From Trichococcus collinsii (lineage in GTDB: Bacteria > Bacillota > Bacilli > Lactobacillales > Aerococcaceae), in NCBI RefSeq assembly GCF_900107505.1, contig NZ_FNQH01000003.1:496001-560000 (forward strand): a stretch of 64,000 bases of DNA, given 5' to 3'. Below, piece after piece: positions 51,498-59,145 of the stretch. Position 1 is the stretch's first letter. Each line of letters begins with the position of its first letter. The notes below the pieces were generated by a model, which did not search any database, was not told the DNA's origin, and worked only from the letters and a program-made list of their open reading frames with translations. Both the position numbers and the translations under genes were made by a program.

Positions 51498-52259
51498 TCA
51501 GTAGCTGGTCCAGCCGCCATCCGCGGTGACGACGGAACCGTTGACGAAACTGGAGTCGGCGGACGCCAGAAAGAGAGCAACGGAAGCAATCTGGTCGGGC
51601 ATTCCGAAAGCCGGATTTATGGCCATGCCGACGCCTGTCGTTTGCTGCCCAAAGGTGCTGACGGTGCCCATCGATTGGGCGATATTGGTAGCGACAGCTC
51701 CCGGGGCGATTGCGTTGCAGCGGATGCCTTTTTTCGCGTACATGAAAGCCGTGTTTTTAGTCAGCCCGATGACCGCATGTTTGGAAGCGACATAGGCCGC
51801 ACCAGCGCGACCGCCTTGCAGGCCCCCAATCGAAGCGATGTTGATGATATTGCCGCTGCCCTGTTCCAGAAAATATTGGATCACTTTGCGGCTGGCATAC
51901 ATCGGACCGTTGACGTTGACGGCGAAAACATGATCCCAACGCTCATTTGAGACTTCTCCGACTGGTTCGAAGCCATCCATGATGCCGGCGTTGTTGACGA
52001 GGATGTCTACTTTACCGAAGAGAGCGATGGCGGTATCGATCATGGCGTCGGCATCGGCTTCGATGGAGATATCGGTTTTGACGGCAGCGGCAGCGTCCAG
52101 AGTTTCAGCGTTGATTTCGTTTGCGACTTTCAGTGCACCCTCGTAGTTGTAATCAGCAATAACTACTCTTGCGCCTTCTTTGGCGAATAGGCGACAGATG
52201 GCTTCTCCCATACCGGAAGCGCCTCCGGTTACAACCGCGACTTTGTTCATTAGTTTCAT
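51498..52259 (-). CDS. Short-chain dehydrogenase/reductase
   Basis: 253 residues, classical SDR. VVTGGASGMGEAICRLFAKE binds the nucleotide, NNAGIMDG stabilises the core, and the Ser and Y-x-x-x-K pair appear as NIASIGG and AAYVASKHAVIG. Asp in IADYNYEG after strand 2 suggests NAD(H) preference. GAGGAGGAGAACGAC precedes the ATG at 52259; a start at 52295 would cover that ribosome site. The substrate cannot be told: the family covers glucose, acetoin, 3-oxoacyl and many other dehydrogenases. Confidence 0.92.
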   Translation of the reverse strand: MKLMNKVAVVTGGASGMGEAICRLFAKEGARVVIADYNYEGALKVANEINAETLDAAAAVKTDISIEADADAMIDTAIALFGKVDILVNNAGIMDGFEPVGEVSNERWDHVFAVNVNGPMYASRKVIQYFLEQGSGNIINIASIGGLQGGRAGAAYVASKHAVIGLTKNTAFMYAKKGIRCNAIAPGAVATNIAQSMGTVSTFGQQTTGVGMAINPAFGMPDQIASVALFLASADSSFVNGSVVTADGGWTSY

Positions 52260-52427
52260 GTCGTTCTCCTCCTCATTCCTTGTTAGTTTAATCATAGCAT
52301 GTTAGCGCTCGCAAGTATTGGTTGACGATTACCTCAGAATAAAAAATACAAAAAGCGATAGCTTATTTTTACATTTCGGATAAAATAGAGTGATAAAAGC
52401 GTTCGGAAAGGATGTGGATAGCGGAAA

Positions 52428-53078
52428 ATGGAAAAATACCCATTCGACAAGGAGCGCAGCCTCCTGAAGACGGACGAATCGACCAGACTGACCATGCTGC
52501 TGCTGAATGTGTTTTTGATTGTGACTACCGTCTCCTTGGCAATCAGCTTCTACATCCTCGCCAATCTGGAAATCGATGAGGAACCGGTCGTATCCGACAT
52601 CATCATCGTCCCGGAAGGCGCACCAGAGCGGGGGATAAAGGCTTCCGAACTGTTGGAGCAAGGTTATTCCGATTCCGGAAAAATCATCGTCTCGCCGCTG
52701 CTTGTGGATGCCGAACTGCTGCATCTGCAGCCATACGGCGAGCTAGGGATGATGGATGATGACATATTGGCAGATTACCAAGCGACCAGCACTTGGACCA
52801 ATGCCGTCTACAGCATCGCATTGATGGAAGAAAATGGTTTCGACACAGCGATTGTTGTTTCGAGCGATTACCACATGAACCGGGTCAAATATAGCTTCGA
52901 GAAAGCTGCGAAAGGGAAGCATTTGACGTTCACATATGTTTCTGCTGGCGGTCCGTACGGTTTTCCTTGGATCGAGACGCAACTCGGCAGGCGATTGGCG
53001 CAATACGAGATTTTCAAGACGGTTGGTTATTGGTTGGGGTTGTATAATTTCATCGATATTGGGGAAGGCGACTCTTGA
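52428..53078 (+). CDS. YdcF/SanA-like DUF218 membrane protein
   Basis: 216 residues. One N-terminal membrane segment (about 23-46), then a DUF218 domain: SDIIIVPEGAPERGIKASEL, TWTNAVYSIALMEENGF and VVSSDYHMNRVKYSFEKAA, where the last is the SSxYHxxR family motif. DUF218 proteins (SanA, ElyC, YdcF) take part in envelope polymer or lipid-carrier metabolism, but their reaction is unsettled. A hairpin with T6 begins at the last codons. Confidence 0.85.
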   Translation: MEKYPFDKERSLLKTDESTRLTMLLLNVFLIVTTVSLAISFYILANLEIDEEPVVSDIIIVPEGAPERGIKASELLEQGYSDSGKIIVSPLLVDAELLHLQPYGELGMMDDDILADYQATSTWTNAVYSIALMEENGFDTAIVVSSDYHMNRVKYSFEKAAKGKHLTFTYVSAGGPYGFPWIETQLGRRLAQYEIFKTVGYWLGLYNFIDIGEGDS

Positions 53079-53097
53079 ATGGGAGTGGGCCTTTTTT
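53065..53097 (+). terminator. Terminator overlapping the end of the DUF218 gene
   Basis: AAGGC.ACTC (53065-53074) pairs with GAGT.GGCCTT (53083-53093), then T6. Confidence 0.75.
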
Positions 53098-53227
53098 GAT
53101 TTCAGAGGGGAATTTCTTCATGCAAACATTCACAAACAGTCTACAAATCTGAATCCGTGCATCCGATTTCAAAACATTCTTCACTTTTGAATTCTTGACG
53201 GTTATTCTTAGAAGAAACGCCGCCAGG

Positions 53228-53254
53228 GTGCTATACTTTTTGGTATAGGAGGTG
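53228..53254 (+). promoter_or_regulatory. Promoter and overlapping small palindrome before the RloA-like gene
   Basis: An extended -10 (TG at 53229, then TATACT at 53232-53237) is embedded in the inverted repeat CTATAC (53231-53236) - TTTTTG - GTATAG (53243-53248), whose right arm joins the AGGAGGTG ribosome site. A transcription start inside the repeat would leave a very short leader; a repressor at this site could block both steps. No good -35 at 17 bases; TTGACG at 53195 is too far. Confidence 0.45.
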
Positions 53255-53259
53255 CTGAA

Positions 53260-54489
53260 ATGCTCGTGGAAATTGTGATGGAGAACTTTTTTTCTTTTAA
53301 GGATGAGGCTACTTTTTCGATGGTCGCCAGCCCAATTGGTGAACACCCGGAGTCCGTTTATGGCAAGGACAATATCGCCGTAACGAAATTGGCGACGATT
53401 TATGGGGCGAACGCCAGTGGGAAAAGCAATCTGCTGAAGGCAATGAAGATGATCCAGGAAGGCATATTGTTGCAGAATTACACGTCCACAGAATGGCTGG
53501 ACCACATCGAACCGTTTCATCTGGATGCGCGCACCGAGAAAAAAGATACGATGTTGGAAGTCAGTTTCCTTTTGGATAAGAAACTTTATCGCTATGGGTT
53601 TTTCGTCAATCGCAAACGGGTGACCGAGGAATTCCTTTATCTGGAAGGCGATGAGCAGAAGGATCTTTTCTTCCGGAATGCGACAGGCAAAATCGTCGGT
53701 GGGGAATGGGCTGAAATGTTCCGCCACATCATTTTGGATGATACGCGTTTAGCGTTGTCCTCTTTGCTTTCCGCGCCCGAGTCAGCCAAGCATCTGGAGT
53801 TGAAACTGTTTCTCGAATGGTTCACGGAGATGCGCATCATACTCGACACCTCGAAAATAGGCCTGGCCGTTTCCATGGCGAAAATACACCTTTCCAAATA
53901 CAAACATAATTTGTTGGCCTTGATCCGAGTGGCAGATCCCACCATCCAGGACATCGTTGTCCATGAACTGGGCAATCCGCGCAATGGCCGGCCGGAATTG
54001 GCATTTTTCGTCGTCAAGACTCGGCGCAACGAAGCAGGGGAAGCAGAGCCGCATTGCGAAAATTTCCGATTCCAGGATACCGAATCGGCTGGGACCATCA
54101 AACTCCTGGCATTGGCCGGACCAATCATCGAGGCTCTAGAGAAGGGCGGACTGCTGATGGTCGATGAGATGGATACGCAATTTCACACCTTGATGACGCG
54201 CTATGTGCTGGAACTTTTTTCCGGTGATGTCAACGATAAAGGCGCCCAGATGATCTATTCGACGCACGACATCACGAATCTGTCCAGCAGCCTTTTCCGC
54301 AGGGACCAAGTCTGGTTCGTGGAAAAGGACAGCTACAGCGCCAGCCACCTGACTTCCTTGGTGGAATATCGTTTTGATGACGAGGAAAGGAAGAACAGTT
54401 TTGAATTTTACCGCAACTACCTGAATGGTAAATACGGAGCGATACCGTTCCCGCGGCCATTGGATTGGTGGGTCGACAATGGAAAATAG
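53260..54489 (+). CDS. RloA/AbiLi-like AAA ATPase of a two-gene defence system
   Basis: 409 residues. FSFKDEATFSMVA leads to Walker A IYGANASGKSNLL (near 48-58); the C-terminal half has LLMVDEMDTQFH (Walker B, near 295) and IYSTHD, the SMC/ABC-like switch His. This is the AAA_15/AAA_21 layout of overcoming-lysogenisation and RloA/AbiL proteins, which sense phage infection and act through a partner nuclease. The following gene is the RloB-type TOPRIM partner, overlapping by 11 bases. A strong AGGAGGTG precedes the ATG. The assignment as AbiL-like is from the gene pair; function is not shown. Confidence 0.88.
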   Translation: MLVEIVMENFFSFKDEATFSMVASPIGEHPESVYGKDNIAVTKLATIYGANASGKSNLLKAMKMIQEGILLQNYTSTEWLDHIEPFHLDARTEKKDTMLEVSFLLDKKLYRYGFFVNRKRVTEEFLYLEGDEQKDLFFRNATGKIVGGEWAEMFRHIILDDTRLALSSLLSAPESAKHLELKLFLEWFTEMRIILDTSKIGLAVSMAKIHLSKYKHNLLALIRVADPTIQDIVVHELGNPRNGRPELAFFVVKTRRNEAGEAEPHCENFRFQDTESAGTIKLLALAGPIIEALEKGGLLMVDEMDTQFHTLMTRYVLELFSGDVNDKGAQMIYSTHDITNLSSSLFRRDQVWFVEKDSYSASHLTSLVEYRFDDEERKNSFEFYRNYLNGKYGAIPFPRPLDWWVDNGK

Positions 54490-55092
54490 AAGAAGGGTCC
54501 ACAAGAAAAAATTTGAACGGCCGGTCGGAACGAAACGGCCGGAAAAAACTTTCCTGATCCTCTGTGAAGGCACCAAGACCGAGCCAAACTACTTCCGTAG
54601 CTTTCATGTCATCTCGGCGCAGGTCGAAGTCGTCGGGACGGCGATGAATACGATGTCCTTGGTCAATTATGCCCGCGATGTTGTCGATACTCGGCCTGAC
54701 GAATATGATGAAATTTGGCTGGTTTTCGACAAAGATTCATTTGACCGGGATATCTTTAATGAAGCCGTCTTTTTCTGCGAGACGCATTACCGGCAAGGTT
54801 TCCGTGCCGCCTACAGCAACGAAGCCTTCGAAATCTGGTATCTGCTGCATTTCGAGCTGATCAAAAAATCGATTTCGCGCTTCCATTATCCTGACATGCT
54901 GTCGAAGCGGCTGGGGTTTTTCTACAAAAAAATAATCCGCACATGTACGACGTACTATTATCAAGGCAGCCTGCTGCCATTCAGAATGCCAAGAAAATCT
55001 ACAGCCAGCGCTCGCCTTCGCCTGCCCGGGACAACCCGTCCACGACCGTTTTCATGTTGGTGGAGGAGCTCAACAAGCATCTGCGAAAATAA
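54479..55092 (+). pseudogene. RloB/AbiLii-like TOPRIM protein, frameshifted at an A7 run
   Basis: The first 150 codons read a RloB protein: ENRRRVHKKKFERPVGTKRP, FLILCEGTKTEPNYF (catalytic Glu) and DEIWLVFDKDSF (DxD). After YKK at an A7 run (54926-54932) the zero frame turns to unlike sequence ending at 55153. One base back, the frame continues NNPHMYDVLLSRQPAAIQNA, then NPSTTVFMLVEELNKHLRK and stops at 55092, the usual RloB C-terminus (NPST-V-LVE-L). Restored length would be about 204 residues. It may be a true mutation that disables the system, or the A7 run may be bridged by transcriptional slippage adding one A. The start at 54479 overlaps the ATPase gene. Confidence 0.75.
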
Positions 55093-55206
55093 TTTTAAAA
55101 TTTTTAAAAATAAAAAAAGCTGGTGCGAAACTTTGCGGATAATACCAGTGTAGGTCTTATCAAGCAGCAGAGGCCACTTAACAAGACGAGAAGGGATCGA
55201 TTGCAT

Positions 55207-55461
55207 ATGTTCATGACACCGGTATTAGGGATGGATTTCACAGAGGACAAGAAAGGGGTCGTCATTCATTTTGTGGAAGACGATGCAGTGGCGGAAGAAT
55301 ATCTGTTCGAAACGATGGATGAGGCGGCCGCATTTTTCAGGAGCTGCCAAAACTTGTACGCTGAGGTCAAAGAGGAGCCGATAGGGGTACAATATGCCAT
55401 CATTAGAGAGTTTTTGGACCTGGATATCGGTAAATTCAATTACGAACGCGCTTATTATTGA
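55207..55461 (+). CDS. Small protein of unknown function
   Basis: 84 residues from ATG 55207 (a second ATG is at 55213); GAGAAGGGATCG lies about 8-10 bases upstream. An alternating hydrophobic-charged pattern (GVVIHFVEDDAVAEEYLFET) and acidic composition suggest a soluble alpha-beta fold. I do not recognise a family. The gene has its own terminator and lies between the defence pair and palindrome cluster D. Longer in-frame starts from 55123 lack a ribosome site. Confidence 0.6.
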   Translation: MFMTPVLGMDFTEDKKGVVIHFVEDDAVAEEYLFETMDEAAAFFRSCQNLYAEVKEEPIGVQYAIIREFLDLDIGKFNYERAYY

Positions 55462-55471
55462 TGGGAAACAC

Positions 55472-55516
55472 AAAAGAAGGTCAGCCCCAGTATGATTCGG
55501 GGCTGACCTTCTTTTT
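55472..55516. terminator. Terminator after the 84-residue gene
   Basis: AAAAGAAGGTCAGCCCC (55472-55488) pairs with GGGGCTGACCTTCTTTTT (55499-55516). Works on both strands. Confidence 0.92.
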
Positions 55517-55539
55517 CTGGCGCCGAAATCGGCGCCCAG

Positions 55540-55669
55540 CTCCGGCGAGGATCCGGCTCGCCGGAGGACACCGGTAATAATCGGCCTCACTTTCGGAGAA
55601 GCTTGCCTCATCGGAGCTGGCAGTCAAAAATGCGGCGGAACTTCGGCGAAGCCTGCGTTCACAGGAGCA
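55540..55669. repeat. Intergenic palindrome cluster D (CTCCGG...CCGGAG units)
   Basis: Unit 1 has perfect 10-bp arms CTCCGGCGAG (55540-55549) and CTCGCCGGAG (55557-55566). Unit 2 (about 55590-55618) is degenerate: TTCGGAGAAGC...TCGGAGCTGG. Unit 3 (about 55639-55669) reads CTTCGGCGAAGCCTGCG...CAGGAGCAG. A separate short palindrome, GGCGCC-GAAATC-GGCGCC, sits just before at 55519-55536. Confidence 0.78.
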
Positions 55670-55750
55670 GAGAATGTAATTCACTTTCAACGGCATCGAC
55701 GGCAACCGGGGATCCGGATCCTATGGGTTTATTGCGGTTTCCGGTATCGT

Positions 55751-56461
55751 TCAGTATTGGCGCACCTTTAGTTGTTGGCCGATCAAGATCAGATTGCCCG
55801 ACAGCTGGTTCAGCAGCTTAAGCGTAGCCGGGGTCGTTCCATATTTGCGGGACAAGCCCCAGAGCGTTTCACCTTTCACGACGCGGTGCAGCAGGAATGT
55901 GCCGGGAGCGCTCGTAAGGGGAGGCAGCGCGGAGAGGCCAGCTTCGATGTCCTGCCGGAACCGGGCTTGCGAGACACCCCAACTCGCGAGGTAGCCATCC
56001 GGATCGGTATGGTTGGTTCCGCCGACAGTCTTGGAAACCCAGAAATGGGTTTTGATACCTTTGTCATGCACGCTCGCTCCGCTGTTCAGCGTGCAGGGGA
56101 TATCTGCTTCCAACGCCAATTTCTGCAGCAGCCAAACATAGGCTTTGTAATCCTGTTCAAAGATGGAGCGGCTGTTCGTCCGCGCCAGCTCGACTTGGGC
56201 ATAGGCATAACCATTCGCTTTCGGGCCGACACCCCATTGGACTTTGCCTGTGTTGGCGATCTGGATTATTTTCCCGCCTCCGCCGACCCAGTGTGATACA
56301 AAGGCGTTTTGCCAGTTGCGCTGCATGTAGCTGACTTCGTTCTCGAGGCTGTTTTTGCCAACGTTGTTCGGGTTGCCGGACTCGTGGGCGATGATCAGGT
56401 TGCTGGCGGTGAGCGGATTCTGATAGATGGAAAAGATGCGTTTTTCGATGGTGTAGTTCAT
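55751..56461 (-). CDS. N-acetylmuramoyl-L-alanine amidase (Amidase_2) with C-terminal LysM
   Basis: 236 residues. An Amidase_2/PGRP-like domain (about 5-160) shows LIIAHESGNPN (zinc His), SHWVGGGGKI, and GTNHTDPDGYLAS (zinc His and Asp region). A LysM follows at about 190-235 (HRVVKGETLWGLSRKYGTTP). No signal peptide, as in phage endolysins, so release needs a holin or lysis; none is seen. AGAGGAGGAA precedes ATG. It is the last gene of the minus-strand unit with DUF2922, DUF1659 and a sigma factor, which suggests a regulated lytic role rather than a stray prophage gene. Confidence 0.9.
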   Translation of the reverse strand: MNYTIEKRIFSIYQNPLTASNLIIAHESGNPNNVGKNSLENEVSYMQRNWQNAFVSHWVGGGGKIIQIANTGKVQWGVGPKANGYAYAQVELARTNSRSIFEQDYKAYVWLLQKLALEADIPCTLNSGASVHDKGIKTHFWVSKTVGGTNHTDPDGYLASWGVSQARFRQDIEAGLSALPPLTSAPGTFLLHRVVKGETLWGLSRKYGTTPATLKLLNQLSGNLILIGQQLKVRQY

Positions 56462-56580
56462 ACTATTCCTCCTCTAATTTCTAAAATAGCCGCCCGGAAT
56501 CGCATCCGGGCGGTTGTTTATTGTTGATGAATACTTAAGCTGTTCAGCAGTCCAAGCGGCTTGTACTGCTTTTCTAATTT

Positions 56581-56814
56581 TTATTCGGCTTCCGCGATCA
56601 GGTCAGTGATGGTGCGTTCCACGTAGCGGGCGCTATTGACTGCCGTGAAGGGGTTGATGCCTTTCACTTCGAAGGCGTTCAAGCCAATGATGGCGTCCAT
56701 TGCCGGTTGCAGTTCAGCCGATGTCAAGCCGCTTTTCGGGTTCTTGACACTCAAGTTGCGGGTTTTTCCGTCGGCCGTCAAAAATTTCAATTCCAAGGTT
56801 ACAGTTGTCGTCAT
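56581..56814 (-). CDS. DUF2922 family protein
   Basis: 77 residues. TTTVTLELKFLTADGKTRNL and the ending TDLIAEAE match DUF2922, small proteins of unknown function found in Bacilli next to DUF1659 genes. GGAGGAAACAAAC precedes the ATG. No signal or membrane segment. Second in the unit after DUF1659. Confidence 0.85.
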   Translation of the reverse strand: MTTTVTLELKFLTADGKTRNLSVKNPKSGLTSAELQPAMDAIIGLNAFEVKGINPFTAVNSARYVERTITDLIAEAE

Positions 56815-56871
56815 GTTTGTTTCCTCCTAGATGTCTGATGGGTAGTGGTTATCGAGCTGCTTTCGGTTGGC

Positions 56872-57078
56872 TTAGGCGATAGAGTAGCGGTTCTTTTCGA
56901 CAACGACTGCGTAGGCTGCAGGCAAGTCTACGAGACCGGATACGGCTGATTGGAAGGATTGGACCTGTTCAGCAGTGACGCCTGGTTTCAGGTTCGCGAA
57001 TGACTGTTTGATTTCCTTTTCGTTTGCAAAATCATTGAAATAAAGCTCGATGTTTCCTTCTTCGTATTGTTTCACCAT
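56872..57078 (-). CDS. DUF1659 family protein
   Basis: 68 residues. A short beta-helix pattern (IELYFNDFANEKEIKQSFAN ... VEKNRYSIA) matches DUF1659, usually paired with DUF2922 in Bacilli. CGGAGGAATGCCAA precedes the ATG. Function unknown; the pair is conserved and may form a small complex. It follows the sigma factor gene by about 90 bases. Confidence 0.82.
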   Translation of the reverse strand: MVKQYEEGNIELYFNDFANEKEIKQSFANLKPGVTAEQVQSFQSAVSGLVDLPAAYAVVVEKNRYSIA

Positions 57079-57169
57079 TTGGCATTCCTCCGTTTTCTTT
57101 TCTGGTAAGTGTCATGACTGCTTACACTTATAACGACGAAGGGGGATAGGCAATGTGTAACCCCGTCTT

Positions 57170-57709
57170 TCAGACCTTCAGAAAAGTGCTGGCTTTGGTT
57201 TGGATGTGGCGTCTTCTTTTGTAGATTGTTTTGCGCGAAATCTTTTGTTTCTTGGCGATTTCGGTGATGTTCAGTCCTTCCAATGCGTCCCGCAGATAGG
57301 CATTCTCCTCAGCTGTCAGACAGGCGCAAAGACGTTGCAGCAGATCTTCTTGCTCCAGTTGGTCTTCAAACGAGGCTGCAGTGGGGATTTCCTCCAGCTC
57401 CTCTTCGGAAAGGTAGGCTTCGCGGCTTTCTTTTTTCCGGTCCTTGCGGATTTGGTCCAGGAAGGTCCAATGGATTTTTTGTTTGGCATAGCTGACGAAC
57501 AGAAAACTGTTCTCGGTTGCGAGCGCGTCCTTCAGGCAAGTTTCGTACGTGTCAAAAAGGGTGATCAGCCCTAATTGGTAGAAGTCATCGTAGTCGTTGT
57601 GGTCCGGATACCGATTGATTTTTTTCAGACAATGATGGATGACACCCGCGTAAAGCTCGGTCAAATTTGTTGCTGCTTCATCGCTGCAGATTCTTTTTTT
57701 GATATTCAT
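57170..57709 (-). CDS. Sigma-70 family alternative sigma factor (ComX/SigH-like size)
   Basis: 179 residues. Region 2 is visible at 30-90 (YDDFYQLGLITLFDTYETCL, FVSYAKQKIHWTFLDQIRKD) and region 4 at 125-175, with a helix-turn-helix LNITEIAKKQKISRKTIYKR. Length and make-up match ComX/SigH-like factors of Lactobacillales that control late competence genes, though other small factors look alike. GGAGGCAAAACC stands before the ATG. It is divergent from the ComK-domain gene, with a 272-base region between, and first in the unit with DUF1659, DUF2922 and the amidase, which it may control. Confidence 0.85.
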   Translation of the reverse strand: MNIKKRICSDEAATNLTELYAGVIHHCLKKINRYPDHNDYDDFYQLGLITLFDTYETCLKDALATENSFLFVSYAKQKIHWTFLDQIRKDRKKESREAYLSEEELEEIPTAASFEDQLEQEDLLQRLCACLTAEENAYLRDALEGLNITEIAKKQKISRKTIYKRRRHIQTKASTFLKV

Positions 57710-57981
57710 GGTTTTGCCTCCGTAATATAGTGGATGGCGTGATGCAGGGGATGTCCCTGTGCATGCTCATCACGGCCCGGCAAGCTTGCTGATGCCCATA
57801 TTAGCGGTCTGGAGCTACCGGGGTCAAAACGGCAAATATGGCAATAAACGTGACAAAAGTGACTCAAATCAAAATTGCGGCTATTTTTGTAGCGATAACG
57901 GAAGATATGTAAGCGTTTTTATATCATTCTGATGGGAAATAGTATATATTTTTATTAGACATTCCTATTTGGGGGGATTTT

Positions 57982-59028
57982 ATGGAAAAGAAAGTAGTTT
58001 GCAAATCTCGGAAAGGGTCGAATCAAAAAGTGTCCCAACAATCAATCGAAAAATCCAGCAAGCCAATTGCCGGGATGTCCAAGGCAGAAATACTTGCTGG
58101 GCATTCTAGGAACGATTCGGTGGCAAGCAAAGATATAGGCAAAATACTTGATCCAGCAACATTGGATACTATCATTTCGCATCTGCGCACCTCGTTGGAG
58201 GAAACGTTTACGCAGAGCAGCCAGACAAAAGATGCGCTGGAGCCATTCCTTGTCCTGCTTGATCCGGAAAGTATCCAGACCTATTTGGAGCAGGCTTGGG
58301 ATTTGGACCGGTTTGTGCTGGACAATAGCTTCCTTTACTTGCTAAGCCTAGACCCGCAATTGCACAGGACTAATTTCAGAACGCTCATTTTTTTCAAGGA
58401 CGGTCGCCTCATCAAAACGCGCGAAAGCAGCAATAATGTGATACGCTCATTTTTTGAATTGATCGGGTTCAGTTATGATTTCATTCGGGGGATTTCGACG
58501 CGAGTCAATGGGAAAGAGGGCCATTGCGTTCCTTATATTCTCGGGAGATACAGTTTTTTGCCGTTGAGCGGACCGACCCGCAGGCAGAGTTCGTGGGTCA
58601 ACCTTTCGAAGGTGCAGCACTATCGGGCTCTGAAAGGGGAAAAAGGGGTGGAAATCCATTGTGAGAATCAGCATGTTTTCCAGCTTCCGGTGCGCTCACA
58701 ATTTTTTGCTGATAAGGTCAAACAGGCTGGCCAGACTATCCATCGCCAAGAGCACCTTTTGCGCAATGTTTTAAGAAATTTTGATTATGTCGAGGGGAGG
58801 AAAGAAGAACGCGAGAACAATCTGTTGGGGAATGCTTTTCATGCGCACACCGATCGCATTTCAATGATTTCGATGGAAGATTACATCCGGATTTTTCAGT
58901 TTTCCTTTGCCGAGACAGCTTTGAAGCATCCGTCGTTGCGGGACAATCCGGTAACGGACGAAGCGCTGCAGCTCTTGAGGGAAAATCTTTATTCTGATTT
59001 GCCTCATCTCAGGAACGCGGTCCGCTAG
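57982..59028 (+). CDS. ComK-domain transcription factor with N-terminal extension
   Basis: 348 residues. The middle part (about 135-270) follows the ComK pattern: RYSFLPLSGPTRRQSSWVNL corresponds to the ComK segment with FxFPTxSxxRPxCxWI, and HVFQLPVRSQFFADKVKQAG to MELPISYNSFENQV. ComK of Bacillus opens competence genes at AT-rich K-boxes. Here about 125 extra N-terminal residues (basic, then helical) and a 75-residue C-terminal part are added, so this is a distant homologue. GGGGGGA precedes ATG. The divergent sigma factor gene suggests the two form a regulatory pair. Confidence 0.7.
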   Translation: MEKKVVCKSRKGSNQKVSQQSIEKSSKPIAGMSKAEILAGHSRNDSVASKDIGKILDPATLDTIISHLRTSLEETFTQSSQTKDALEPFLVLLDPESIQTYLEQAWDLDRFVLDNSFLYLLSLDPQLHRTNFRTLIFFKDGRLIKTRESSNNVIRSFFELIGFSYDFIRGISTRVNGKEGHCVPYILGRYSFLPLSGPTRRQSSWVNLSKVQHYRALKGEKGVEIHCENQHVFQLPVRSQFFADKVKQAGQTIHRQEHLLRNVLRNFDYVEGRKEERENNLLGNAFHAHTDRISMISMEDYIRIFQFSFAETALKHPSLRDNPVTDEALQLLRENLYSDLPHLRNAVR

Positions 59029-59145
59029 CCAATTGTTTCGAATGCTGATTTGCCGGTTGAGAAAAATGGCTATTATTTGTGATTCAGGTGGAAGTATTTT
59101 ACAATGAATGCAAAGAACAAATCTGCAGTAATGGGAGGAATCGTT

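Noticed and set aside
55751-57709. Prophage remnant (endolysin-like amidase plus small genes)
   Set aside because: No holin, structural, integrase or attachment site is present, and the small genes match DUF1659/DUF2922 and a sigma factor rather than phage proteins.
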